A stretch of DNA of 54,632 nt from Rickettsiales bacterium (GCA_024304995.1 JAMWZD010000005.1:1-54632); one strand, 5' to 3'. Counted from the stretch's first letter, positions 19,071 through 27,487 are shown. The notes: a model not told the origin generated them from the letters alone. Program-made: numbers and translations.

Positions 19071-20111
19071 CTATGCGAATAAGAAATCGCCAGCAGTTAA
19101 CGCAATATTGCCCGTAAAATCAATTTCAAATCCTAATGCGTCATTTATGGCGCTAGTCACATTTGCGACTGCATCATATACTACGCGGATTTCAGTTGCA
19201 TCAGCATATGTATCATTTACCAATGATGAAATGCCAAGACCTTTGACGTTCAGTTTATCAACGCCAGCTACAAAGTCTGTAATCAGATCAGACGCGCCAA
19301 TAAAGCTGTCAGATGCTGCCGCGAACAGGAACTGGTCTGCACCTGCACCACCTGAAAGAATATCTGCATCTGCGCCGCCGAACAATACGTCATTTCCGTT
19401 CTGACCGTAAAGTTCATCATTGCCTGCATGACCAATCAGTGTGTCATTTCCGCCACGACCAAACAGCATATCAATTGCATCTGCACCATTCAGTACGTTT
19501 GCGCCATTATTGCCTTTTAACAGGTTGTTGCCTGTGCCGCCTTCGAGATTTTCGATGCTAACGAATACATCACCCATTGCAGCGCCTGCATTCTGTGAAT
19601 TATTTGCCAGATCCGCTTTCACATAATCACTTGTATAGCGATATGATGCACGGTCTGTGCCTTCGCCGCCATCCAGCGTATCTGCGCCAGCGCCACCAAC
19701 AAGAACGTCGTCGCCTTTCTGACCGAACAATTTGTCATCGCCATCTGCGCCTTTCAGCGTGTCATTGCCGCCACGACCATACAGATCGTCATTGCCACCG
19801 CTGCCATAAAGCACGTTATTTCCGTTATCACCTTTCAGCGTATCGTTACCGTTGCCGCCAACAATATTTTCAATGCTGATTAATACGTCACCTGCTGCTG
19901 CACCAGTGTTCAAAGACTGGTTTGCAAGATCAACGCGGATGCCCGTAGTTGCACCGTGATAATGTGCAGTATCAATGCCTTCACCGCCATCCAGCGTGTC
20001 AGCACCGTCTTTGCCAAGAAGGATATCGTCACCTTCAAGACCCAACAGAACGTTATTATTTGCATCGCCTACTAAAGTATCGTTGCCTGAAGTTCCATTA
20101 ATAATACTCAT
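19071..20111 (-). CDS. RTX calcium-binding secreted protein (paralogue B)
   Basis: This 346-residue protein has the same plan as its neighbour: three blocks of RTX nonapeptides (GGNGNDTLKG, GGAGADTLDGG, GRGGNDTLIG), two spacer modules with VDLANQSLNTGAAAGD-like sequence, and a C-terminus ending GDFLFA. It is expected to leave the cell by type I secretion and fold on binding calcium outside. Its only visible content is the repeat scaffold, so a structural or surface role is more likely than an enzymatic one. GAGGAAATT precedes the ATG. A small hairpin (ATGAGC/GCTCAT, 20138-20157) lies in the leader. It arose with paralogue A by tandem duplication. Confidence 0.92.
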   Translation of the reverse strand: MSIINGTSGNDTLVGDANNNVLLGLEGDDILLGKDGADTLDGGEGIDTAHYHGATTGIRVDLANQSLNTGAAAGDVLISIENIVGGNGNDTLKGDNGNNVLYGSGGNDDLYGRGGNDTLKGADGDDKLFGQKGDDVLVGGAGADTLDGGEGTDRASYRYTSDYVKADLANNSQNAGAAMGDVFVSIENLEGGTGNNLLKGNNGANVLNGADAIDMLFGRGGNDTLIGHAGNDELYGQNGNDVLFGGADADILSGGAGADQFLFAAASDSFIGASDLITDFVAGVDKLNVKGLGISSLVNDTYADATEIRVVYDAVANVTSAINDALGFEIDFTGNIALTAGDFLFA

Positions 20112-20391
20112 AATTTCCTCTAATTATAAATTCCCAAATGAGCTTGGTTCTGCTCATCTAATTTAGATTTGTTAAAATAGCAAATAAAATTGTTATAAAT
20201 TTATGATTATTTTAAGGATTCTTTACTCTAACTAAGATTTTTTGATTATCTATCTGTAAAATAGGAATATTTATGCGTGTATAAAAAGCACATTACGCAA
20301 TAGATAATTGATAATTCTCTGGAAAGTGAAATGGTTTTATGCAAAGAAGTTAATGTTTAGGCGAATCTATTCCAAATTTAAACAGCGCTGG

Positions 20392-21801
20392 TTACACATT
20401 AATATTTTGAATATAGCGCTTCACTGCATCACTATCATTATCACATGCAACTGACCGTTCTTCACGATCAAACAAATCGCGAAGATGCGGCGGTAATTCA
20501 GGGTTAATGCTCGTTGCACTTTTCACCGCATGTGGGAATTTTGCAGGGTGTGCAGTGGCAAGTGTGATATAAGCAGCGTCACTGCCTGTTGTCTGCTGGT
20601 GCTGCAATGATGCGCTATAGCCCACGGCGCTGTGGGGGTCTAGAATAATATTGCTTTGTTCGTGAAGTGTTTTCATGGTGGAGCTGGTCTGCTCATCATC
20701 GCATGAAAATGCGCTGAATTCCTTTTGCAAAGTGGTCAACGCCGCACCTGACAAGACGAATTTTTTATTATTCTTCAGTTCATGCATCAGATTTCGGATA
20801 GCATCTGCATCGCGCCCATGCATATCAAATAACGCACGCTCAAAATTAGATGAGATTTCAATATCCATGCTCGGGCTAAGGCTTTTCTGCACGCCATTCA
20901 TGCTATGATCCCCTGAATTAATGCAGCGCGTGAGAATATTATTGCGGTTGCTGGCGACAATAAGATGCTCAATCGGCAGCCCCATGCGCTTTGCCAGAAA
21001 CCCTGCATAAATATCCCCAAAATTGCCTGTTGGCACGGAAAATGCCAGCTTGCGTGCAGGTGCGCCAAGCTGGAAGGCGGCATAAAAATAGTAGACAATC
21101 TGCGCCATGATGCGCGTCCAGTTGATGGAGTTGACTGCGCCCAGCGGATGCGCTTTGCGGAACTCCTCATCCACAAACAGTGTTTTGACGATATGCTGAC
21201 AATCATCAAACGTGCCGTCCACCGCCAGGCAATGCACATTCGCATCTTCCACCGTGGTCATCTGTCTGCGTTGCACATCAGAAACGCGCCCATGCGGATA
21301 TAATATGACAATATCCATATTCTCGCGCCCCTGACAGCCTGCAATGGCAGCCGATCCCGTGTCCCCCGATGTTGCACCCAGAATCACCAGTTTTTCACCG
21401 CGCTTTTGTAGCACCGCATCCATAACGCGCCCCAGAAACTGCAAAGCAAAATCTTTGAATGCTAGTGTGGGGCCGTGGAACAGTTCTAGCGCGAAATGAT
21501 TGTGGTGGAGTTGTGTGAGCGGCGCAATCGCCCCGTGGCGAAAGGATGCATAGCTTTCATTAATGATGCTGCGCAATTGCTCATCTGGCAAGGTGTCTCC
21601 CACAAATGGCGCGATAATCTCATAAGCAAGTTCTGCATATGGCAGACTGCTCAGGCGCGACAAATCACTCACTGAGAATTCAGGCAGGTGAGACGGCACA
21701 TACAACCCCCCATCAGGCGCAAGCCCGCGCAGTAGCACGTCTTCAAAAGAAAGTTCAGGCGATTGTCCGCGAGTGGAGATGTAAGTGATTGCTTGCGTCA
21801 T
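20392..21801 (-). CDS. thrC: threonine synthase
   Basis: This 469-residue PLP enzyme converts O-phosphohomoserine to threonine. The N-terminal STRGQSPELSFEDVLLRGLAPDGGLYVP is family-typical, and the PLP-binding Lys116 lies in GPTLAFKDFALQ; GATSGDTGSAAI and VPTGNFGDI bind phosphate. Length matches the gamma/alphaproteobacterial form. It reads away from the membrane-protein trio and towards the RTX genes; no other threonine gene is nearby. The 280 bases between it and RTX paralogue B are AT-rich, with no further gene visible. Confidence 0.97.
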   Translation of the reverse strand: MTQAITYISTRGQSPELSFEDVLLRGLAPDGGLYVPSHLPEFSVSDLSRLSSLPYAELAYEIIAPFVGDTLPDEQLRSIINESYASFRHGAIAPLTQLHHNHFALELFHGPTLAFKDFALQFLGRVMDAVLQKRGEKLVILGATSGDTGSAAIAGCQGRENMDIVILYPHGRVSDVQRRQMTTVEDANVHCLAVDGTFDDCQHIVKTLFVDEEFRKAHPLGAVNSINWTRIMAQIVYYFYAAFQLGAPARKLAFSVPTGNFGDIYAGFLAKRMGLPIEHLIVASNRNNILTRCINSGDHSMNGVQKSLSPSMDIEISSNFERALFDMHGRDADAIRNLMHELKNNKKFVLSGAALTTLQKEFSAFSCDDEQTSSTMKTLHEQSNIILDPHSAVGYSASLQHQQTTGSDAAYITLATAHPAKFPHAVKSATSINPELPPHLRDLFDREERSVACDNDSDAVKRYIQNINV

Positions 21802-22480
21802 AAGTCTGTATTTCTGGTTAGTTTGTGAGCAGAATAGTCAGTTTTTGGCGGACGATAAAGGGTTTTGTTGGTATTATGTTGTCAGAAAGGAAGAAAGAAC
21901 CATCGAACGGCTAAAAACATTATATGATTACCTTATAGTACGACCGAGAAAATATCGGCGTGTGATTGCTGCATTAAAGTTCAATCCTGACTATGACAAA
22001 AAGGTGGAAAGAAGCATAAGAAGAAGCAATAAGCTCTATATGTTCTCTGGGGTATTTTTCTCGCTTTTTGTGGTTTCTTCAATAGGTCGAGGTAACGTGT
22101 TTGAGATACTCCTTTTTCTATTTGTTGTTATCTTGATGTCGTATTTACCATATATTCAAAACTTGGCATTAGTGTATAATTATAGCACTCTGCCATACAA
22201 AAAAGTGTTTATATCAGGTTACGTTACACGTAAAGGATTTGTGTATTATGAGTTTGACGAGGAGAAAAATGGAGAGCATATTCCGTATTCAAAAATAATG
22301 CCATCTACCATAAAACAATCCTTGTTTGGTTTTAAGTGGCTGGACAGGAAAGAGCATTATATTTTTTATGAAAAAGATATGGCGCTATCGCCAGATGTTA
22401 TTAATTCCAGATTACTCAATAAATACTGCCTGTTAAAAGAAAGACGCAAAGAATTGCGCCAAAAGCTGGGGGCGCTGTGA
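21785..22480 (+). CDS. membrane protein of an unrecognised tandem family, member 1
   Basis: I do not recognise the family. This is the first of three tandem paralogues, each with two adjacent N-terminal membrane helices (here FFSLFVVSS and LLFLFVVILMSYLPY), a soluble domain of about 100 residues rich in aromatic and beta-forming residues, and a C-terminal NKYCLLKERRKELRQKL motif. The start is unresolved. GTG 21785 has a GGAG 6 bases upstream but overlaps thrC antisense and adds about 39 residues not matched in the paralogues. The region shared with the paralogues begins near 21902, where the best ribosome site (AAAGGAAG) precedes only a non-standard ATC. Base composition is AT-rich, with many AGA and ATA codons, unlike its neighbours. 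Confidence 0.7.
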   Translation: MIACVISLYFWLVCEQNSQFLADDKGFCWYYVVRKEERTIERLKTLYDYLIVRPRKYRRVIAALKFNPDYDKKVERSIRRSNKLYMFSGVFFSLFVVSSIGRGNVFEILLFLFVVILMSYLPYIQNLALVYNYSTLPYKKVFISGYVTRKGFVYYEFDEEKNGEHIPYSKIMPSTIKQSLFGFKWLDRKEHYIFYEKDMALSPDVINSRLLNKYCLLKERRKELRQKLGAL

Positions 22481-23124
22481 TGTGGAAGAGCCTGTTAGAC
22501 TTTATATATGATGACTTCTTACGATATGTAGATGCAATCGCTATGCTGCGCAGGCAGCCAGATTTTCGCAGATGGGCATTTGCAAAGTTAATTGCCACTA
22601 TTATGCTATATGCGTTATTTCCGACCTTCTTGATTGGGATCTTTTCTGTAAGTCATTTTTTATTGCAAGATGCTGTTGCCGAATCGAACGGTGCCATATG
22701 GCTTAGTAGAATCATGATTACATTCTGTGCATTATCAGTATTTATATATCATATCCGAGCACCGCTTTTGAGGCATTACTACTTCAATTTTATCTCCGAC
22801 ACGACCGCAAGAGTGATGTGGAAGCGTGATACTTATGCCAGTGAAACTCCATATAGAAGGCATACATATTGTTTTGAGATTGGATATAATGACAGGGAAT
22901 ATGAGGTAATATCTTTCTCGCATCACGCAAATTTTTTATTCTTTGAGAAATATGATGAACCGAAAGAAGGAGATAGGGTGTTGATATTATGCGATAAAAG
23001 CCAAATAAAGCATAATCACAAAGGATTTCCGCAATCTTTGCTAATTGATAGGTACAACATCAACAAATACTGCCTTCTGGAAAACAGGCGCAAGGAATTA
23101 TTGCACAAGCTGGAGGTGCTTTAG
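22480..23124 (+). CDS. membrane protein of an unrecognised tandem family, member 2
   Basis: This 214-residue protein has two hydrophobic segments (about 36-60 and 74-92) and a soluble C-terminal domain of about 110 residues ending in INKYCLLENRRKELLHKLEVL-like sequence. Its ATG overlaps the stop of member 1 (TGATG), a classic translational-coupling junction; a GTG one codon earlier is also possible. The match to members 1 and 3 is clear around the LRRQPDFRRW segment before the first helix, and at the C-terminal NKYCLL motif. Function is unknown; a membrane sensor or assembly factor working as a hetero-complex with its neighbours is only a guess. Confidence 0.75.
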   Translation: MWKSLLDFIYDDFLRYVDAIAMLRRQPDFRRWAFAKLIATIMLYALFPTFLIGIFSVSHFLLQDAVAESNGAIWLSRIMITFCALSVFIYHIRAPLLRHYYFNFISDTTARVMWKRDTYASETPYRRHTYCFEIGYNDREYEVISFSHHANFLFFEKYDEPKEGDRVLILCDKSQIKHNHKGFPQSLLIDRYNINKYCLLENRRKELLHKLEVL

Positions 23125-23125
23125 C

Positions 23126-23743
23126 ATGTCTTTAACGATAAGGCAGGCATATCTGTCCATACCATGCTGGCAATTGAAAGAATTGCTTAGCATCAAACCC
23201 ATCTCAAATTTACGCTGGTTTGCGGTGTTATGTGCTTTGTTTCGTGGGGTTCTATGTGCATCCATTATTATATATATTCTGGCGTTATTGATTAATTCAC
23301 AAATCATTCATCGTCAGATTCCGTTATTTGAGTTTACTGGTGAGCGTATCTGGACAATCCTTTTCTGTTTTACCGTGCTTAGTATAGTGTACAATAAATT
23401 TGTAGAAAATATTTACAGATTATACGCGTATACATTCACCAAACCAACGCGAGTGCATGTAACTAGTTTTGGGCGAGTAGGACGAAGTCAGAAATTTGAA
23501 TTTTTCTTTGATACAGGCAAAAACGTGTATGATATTCCTGAAACCAGACAGTTCAGCTATTCTTACTGGCAGCCCATCAAAAGAAATCCTACAGCGCATT
23601 TAAAACAGCAATTTATACTTTACGACACACGCATACATATTGTGCCACATATTATGACGGCGCATGGTGTGAATAAATATTGCCTGCTCAAACACCGCCA
23701 GCAGGCGCTGCTCACCATGCTGGACGCACTGCCGCGCGCATAA
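23126..23743 (+). CDS. membrane protein of an unrecognised tandem family, member 3
   Basis: The third paralogue is 205 residues. I chose ATG 23126 because GGAGG lies 9 bases upstream, inside the end of member 2, and because this gives the same layout as the other two: an LKELLSIKPISNLRW segment, two membrane helices (about 35-55 and 75-93), a soluble domain, and VNKYCLLKHRQQALLTML at the end. One base separates it from the stop of member 2, so the trio is one coupled unit. A promoter for trcR begins right after its stop, so trcR is probably expressed separately. Confidence 0.75.
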   Translation: MSLTIRQAYLSIPCWQLKELLSIKPISNLRWFAVLCALFRGVLCASIIIYILALLINSQIIHRQIPLFEFTGERIWTILFCFTVLSIVYNKFVENIYRLYAYTFTKPTRVHVTSFGRVGRSQKFEFFFDTGKNVYDIPETRQFSYSYWQPIKRNPTAHLKQQFILYDTRIHIVPHIMTAHGVNKYCLLKHRQQALLTMLDALPRA

Positions 23744-23748
23744 TTTCC

Positions 23749-23777
23749 TTGAGTCTGGTGCAAAAACGCCGTATTAC
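23749..23777 (+). promoter_or_regulatory. putative sigma-70 promoter of trcR
   Basis: TTGAGT (23749-23754), a 17-base spacer and TATTAC (23772-23777) lie between the third membrane-protein gene and trcR. The predicted transcript begins about 33 bases before the ATG. Confidence 0.5.
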
Positions 23778-23816
23778 TGTTCTATTACATCACATTATGA
23801 CGAATAGAGGATTAAT

Positions 23817-24398
23817 ATGGCGCTTCCGTTAATGCCGAAAGCAACCGCAGTATGGCTGGTTGATAATACGAGTTTGAGTTTTGATCAGATCGCAGAATTC
23901 TGTGGTATGCACCCGCTGGAAGTGCAGGGGATTGCAGATGGTGAGGTCGCCTCAGGCATTCAGGGGCAAAGCCCGATTGAGAATGACCAGTTGACGCAGG
24001 AAAGCATTGAACTATGCGAAGCCAACCCGAAAGAGCGTCTGAAACTGAATCAGGCAGCGCTGAAACATTTGAAAAAACGCACGAAAGGGTCACGTTACAC
24101 GCCTGTGGCACGCCGTCAGGACAAGCCGGAAGCGATTGCATGGTTGCTGAAGCATCACCCATATCTGCCAGATAGCAAAATTGTGAAGCTGATTGGCACG
24201 ACTAAGAAAACGATTGAGTCTATCCGCGAAAAGACCCACTGGAACATGCAGAACATGACTCCGAAAGACCCTGTATTGCTTGGATTGTGCAATCAGAGTG
24301 AACTGGATGCATTGGTGGATAAATTCAAACCTGCAGATCATGAAGTTAAGCAGGAACAGGAAAAATCTGATAATCCATTTGCGATTTTTGGCAATTAA
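23817..24398 (+). CDS. trcR: TrcR-like cell-cycle transcriptional regulator (DUF1013)
   Basis: This 193-residue protein matches the DUF1013/TrcR family, which is largely confined to Alphaproteobacteria. The conserved start MPKATAVWLVDNTSLSFDQI, the central SRYTPVARRQDKPEAIAWLL and the helix-turn-helix-like SKIVKLIGTTKKTIESIRE are all present, and it ends in the common NPFAIFG-type tail. TrcR is named as a cell-cycle-linked regulator; its targets here are unknown. AGAGGA precedes the ATG. The presence of this family supports the taxonomic placement. Confidence 0.9.
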   Translation: MALPLMPKATAVWLVDNTSLSFDQIAEFCGMHPLEVQGIADGEVASGIQGQSPIENDQLTQESIELCEANPKERLKLNQAALKHLKKRTKGSRYTPVARRQDKPEAIAWLLKHHPYLPDSKIVKLIGTTKKTIESIREKTHWNMQNMTPKDPVLLGLCNQSELDALVDKFKPADHEVKQEQEKSDNPFAIFGN

Positions 24399-24416
24399 GT
24401 AAATAAATTATACACC

Positions 24417-24495
24417 GTCATTCTAAACGAAACGAAGAATCTTTTTCAGCTTGGCGCAGACAGAGAGATGGATTCTTCACTGCGTTCAGAATGAC
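24417..24495. repeat. palindromic repeat element, copy 1 (79 bp)
   Basis: The element begins GTCATTCTAAACGAAACGAA and ends with the near-complement GCGTTCAGAATGAC, so the whole forms one long imperfect hairpin. A second copy of 78 bp lies at 42924-43001. It sits between the convergent trcR and ribD genes and may act as a bidirectional terminator. Its right end overlaps the last codons and the stop of ribD. GTCATTCTGA..GAAG..GAATC elements are common in many bacterial genomes, which fits a REP- or MITE-type repeat. Confidence 0.85.
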
Positions 24496-25580
24496 AAGGT
24501 TGCTAAAGGGGTGATGTTTAAAATGTCGCCGCTTAAATATATCTTTTGCGTGTTCTGATTTGTTAGTCTTTGAAGCTTCGCGCCATTGCGCAATGCTGGC
24601 AAGCCTGCATCTCCAATCTCATGTGCTGCCTGAAACCAATAAAGTGTGCTGGCAATGCCAGGTTCAAGCGCCGCCTGGGTTAATCGCTGCCCGCCTTCGA
24701 TCAATGCGCGGTTGATACCGCGCTGAGCCAATGCCTGCATGGCGGTGCGGAAATCAAATCCGTTTGGCAAAGCAATGCAATGTACGCCCAGTTCCTGCAA
24801 TGCAGCAATGTGAGGTGATGTGGTTACGCTGTCATTGCAGCATAACCATACGGGAATGATGTGTGCGCTGCGCACTAATGCGCTCTTGTGCGGAAGGGTT
24901 GCATGTCTGTCCAGCACTACCCGAATCGGGCTTTCGTGGGTACGTCCATTCAAGCGGCAATTCAGCATCGGATCATCCTGCATCACTGTGCCTGCACCCG
25001 TTACAATCGCATCATGCGAGGCGCGAAGTGCGTGACCATAAGCGCGGCTATGAGGATTGGTCAGCCATTGCTCGCTTGTGCCTGTGGTGATTTTTTCATC
25101 CTTTGATGTGGCGATTTTAATGGTGATTTCTGGAAGATTTTCGCGCAAACGCCTGAAAAACCCTGCATGGTGGCGCTGGCACGCTTCACTGAGTATATTC
25201 TCCCTTACTGCAATCCCTGCCTCTTTCAGCATGGCAATGCCGCGCCCATTCACCCGCGCATCATCATCAGCGCAGCCAGTCACCACGCGTGCAATGCCTG
25301 CATCAATCAGCGTGCTGGCACAAGGTGGTGTTTTGCCTGTATGAGCGCAGGGTTCCAGCGTGACATACGCGGTTGCGCCTTTTGCTCTGATGCCTGCATT
25401 TTTCAGCGCATGAGTTTCAGCGTGTGGGCGGCCGCCTGCCTGTGTCCAGCCTTGCGCAATGCACTGCCTGTTCTTCACCAGCACGCAACCAACGGCGGGG
25501 TTTTCTGCCGTGCTGCCTTGTGCGCGTTCAGCCATGCGCAGAGCTACTTGCATCCAGCGTTCATCTTCCTGTATGGTCAT
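24486..25580 (-). CDS. ribD: bifunctional riboflavin biosynthesis protein RibD
   Basis: This 364-residue protein has an N-terminal pyrimidine deaminase domain with the zinc motifs PHAETHAL and PCAHTGKTPPC, and a C-terminal reductase domain (VTGAGTVMQDDPMLNCR, IEGGQRL). It makes two successive steps of riboflavin synthesis. I chose the Met at 25580 (MTIQEDERWMQVAL), which begins at the conserved deaminase start; upstream in-frame Mets would overlap ubiA. The last residues Ser-Phe and the TGA stop are encoded inside the palindromic repeat. ubiA diverges only 28 bases away, so promoters must overlap coding sequence. No other rib gene is near. Confidence 0.95.
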   Translation of the reverse strand: MTIQEDERWMQVALRMAERAQGSTAENPAVGCVLVKNRQCIAQGWTQAGGRPHAETHALKNAGIRAKGATAYVTLEPCAHTGKTPPCASTLIDAGIARVVTGCADDDARVNGRGIAMLKEAGIAVRENILSEACQRHHAGFFRRLRENLPEITIKIATSKDEKITTGTSEQWLTNPHSRAYGHALRASHDAIVTGAGTVMQDDPMLNCRLNGRTHESPIRVVLDRHATLPHKSALVRSAHIIPVWLCCNDSVTTSPHIAALQELGVHCIALPNGFDFRTAMQALAQRGINRALIEGGQRLTQAALEPGIASTLYWFQAAHEIGDAGLPALRNGAKLQRLTNQNTQKIYLSGDILNITPLATLSF

Positions 25581-25608
25581 CAGGCTATTTAACCTGAACT
25601 CGCACCTT

Positions 25609-26442
25609 ATGTCACCTGTTACACGCGCCATTTTTGAGCTTATTCGTTTTGACAAGCCTGCTGGCACATTGCTGTTGCTGCTGCCATGTTACTGGGGTGC
25701 GTTTGCCAGCGCGGACGCTATTTCCTTCACCACGTTATTCTGGTTTGCGATTGGGGCTTTTGCCATGCGCTCGGCAGGTTGTGTGGTGAATGATATGGCA
25801 GATCGAAACATAGACGCGCAAGTGGTACGCACTCAGACCAGACCGCTGGCCAGCGGTGCATTGACGATGCGCCATGCAGCTATTGTGCTTGTGATATTGC
25901 TCATATTAGCAGCGTTCAGCGCCGCAATGCTGGGGCTTGATGTGATGCTGCTTGGTTTGGCATGGCTGCCACTCGTTGCTGCCTATCCCTTCATGAAGCG
26001 CATCACATTTTTTCCGCAGGCCTTTTTGGGGATAACCTTTGGGGCAGGGGCATTATTCGGGTCTATGGCGGTTGCGGGCAGCATTACTATGCAGGCGTGG
26101 TGGCTTTATGGTGCTGGCTTTTTCTGGGTGTTGGGATATGACACGATCTATGCCTGTCAGGACAGGGAGGATGATGCACGCATCGGCGTAAAATCTACGG
26201 CACTGTTCTTTGGTGCAAAGGTGCAGATTGCCGTTGCCATATGTTATGCGCTTGCATTTTTATGTATCGTTCAGGCTGTGCTGCAATATGAAATAGCCTC
26301 TCAGCAATTAGCGATGTTGTTATGCATTGCAGCGTCCTTTGCCCTCCAGATTATGCTGCTGCCTAAAGGAAATTATATGAGTTTATTTAAAAGCAACGTA
26401 ATAAGCGGTATATTTATCTGGGTGTTGATGAGTATGCATTAA
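25609..26442 (+). CDS. ubiA: 4-hydroxybenzoate polyprenyltransferase
   Basis: This 277-residue integral membrane protein attaches the polyprenyl tail to 4-hydroxybenzoate in ubiquinone synthesis. Both Asp-rich prenyl diphosphate motifs are visible: NDMADRNID (61-69) and YACQDREDD in the second half. About eight hydrophobic helices cover the protein. The start at MSPVTRAIFELIRFDKPAG matches the family beginning; longer in-frame starts run into ribD on the other strand. It is divergent from ribD. Confidence 0.95.
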   Translation: MSPVTRAIFELIRFDKPAGTLLLLLPCYWGAFASADAISFTTLFWFAIGAFAMRSAGCVVNDMADRNIDAQVVRTQTRPLASGALTMRHAAIVLVILLILAAFSAAMLGLDVMLLGLAWLPLVAAYPFMKRITFFPQAFLGITFGAGALFGSMAVAGSITMQAWWLYGAGFFWVLGYDTIYACQDREDDARIGVKSTALFFGAKVQIAVAICYALAFLCIVQAVLQYEIASQQLAMLLCIAASFALQIMLLPKGNYMSLFKSNVISGIFIWVLMSMH

Positions 26443-26489
26443 GATTTCCTGTCATCATATTGTCATATTGCTGTGATAGCATAGCTGCT

Positions 26490-26711
26490 ATGAGAAATTA
26501 TGCCTTGATATTCACAATCTTGTTGCTCACGGGCTGCGCGAGTGACTCAAAAGGCGTATGGTTCAATAGTGATGGTTTCTGGAAATCTGATGAAGGATTA
26601 TGGATAGATTCCAAAGGCTGGGACGCGCCAGACCCTGCGCAGGCAGCGAATGAGCGGTGGTTCAATGACTATTACGGCAAAAGTGAAGGATGTAATATTC
26701 ATGGCTGCTGA
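26490..26711 (+). CDS. tiny lipoprotein with C-terminal CxxxxGC-type motif (A)
   Basis: This 73-residue product has a lipoprotein signal (MRNYALIFTILLLTGC, lipidated Cys16). The mature part is Trp- and Gly-rich, with near-repeats around FNSDGFW, SDEGLW and IDSKGW, and it ends GCNIHGC. A second tiny lipoprotein follows and ends in a similar way (CGPEGC). I do not recognise either. The ATG at 26490 is chosen because it opens the signal peptide; an earlier in-frame ATG at 26460 would precede it with polar residues. No ribosome site is clear. Confidence 0.65.
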   Translation: MRNYALIFTILLLTGCASDSKGVWFNSDGFWKSDEGLWIDSKGWDAPDPAQAANERWFNDYYGKSEGCNIHGC

Positions 26712-26814
26712 CCTTTCATACCTTATTAAAAATTTACGATTTGCACTTGAAGCACATATCGTTTTTTTCCTTCTTTTTACATACGCTTTACTTGTTTAAC
26801 AATTTGAGGATTAC

Positions 26815-27003
26815 ATGAAAACATTATCCGCTTATTCTTATATTATATTAGTTTCTTTATTCGCGCTCACAGGCTGCGGTACGTCAGATAACTGGGAAGC
26901 GCTGGATTATACCCAGCCAGGCGATGCATATGATATTAGTCAGTTATATATGAGAACTGACTTGATGCGACCCGTTGCAAATTGCGGTCCTGAAGGATGC
27001 TGA
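26815..27003 (+). CDS. tiny lipoprotein with C-terminal CxxxGC motif (B)
   Basis: This 62-residue product has a lipobox FALTGC (Cys21) and a mature part of only about 42 residues, ending NCGPEGC. The paired Cys near the end are shared in position with the preceding lipoprotein, which suggests relatedness or a shared disulphide or metal site. TTGAGGA lies 6 bases before the ATG, a good ribosome site. Function is unknown. Confidence 0.65.
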   Translation: MKTLSAYSYIILVSLFALTGCGTSDNWEALDYTQPGDAYDISQLYMRTDLMRPVANCGPEGC

Positions 27004-27095
27004 GCTAATCTACTTGCTTTAAGGCAATAATTAAGCTATGTTAATGGTTCATCTTTGTTTATACGAAGTGCGGTTTATTATTAAATCGTGATTAC

Positions 27096-27401
27096 GTGCA
27101 GTTTATTATTTATGAAAAAACGATGACTATGATTGACAATAACGGATACCAAGCTATTGGAAGCGTTAACGAGCAATTTTGTGGATTTTTGATAGTTGGG
27201 ATCCTTCCAGAAGAAGATCTTTCCACTACAACAACTCCGCAAGTCGATAGCGAAAAATATCAATCTGCTAGTTATGTGGTTGATAATGGTATGCTACCCG
27301 AAAATCATTTCTCAGAATCTGATTTTGTCAAAAACCTAGATGTAGGTGAACAAATAACAATCCTGATTGAAAACTCAGAACAAAATACAGAAATTTTATG
27401 A
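27096..27401 (+). CDS. hypothetical protein, about 100 aa
   Basis: I do not recognise this acidic protein. It has no signal peptide or membrane helix and ends in a very acidic tail (DVGEQITILIENSEQNTEIL). The start is uncertain: GTG 27096 gives 101 residues, while ATG 27123 or 27129 gives 92 or 90; none has a convincing ribosome site. A strong rho-independent terminator 31 bases after the stop supports a real transcript on this strand. Confidence 0.5.
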   Translation: MQFIIYEKTMTMIDNNGYQAIGSVNEQFCGFLIVGILPEEDLSTTTTPQVDSEKYQSASYVVDNGMLPENHFSESDFVKNLDVGEQITILIENSEQNTEIL

Positions 27402-27431
27402 TTTCTGATTTTCTGAAGTAGTGAAACTTTT

Positions 27432-27459
27432 AAAAACCTTCATTTGAAGGTTTTTTTTT
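27432..27459 (+). terminator. rho-independent terminator
   Basis: AAAAACCTTC and GAAGGTTTTT form a 10-bp stem with loop ATTT, followed by a run of T. It ends the unit of the 101-residue hypothetical gene. Confidence 0.85.
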
Positions 27460-27487
27460 GTGCTGATTTTGCGTACATCTATAGATT

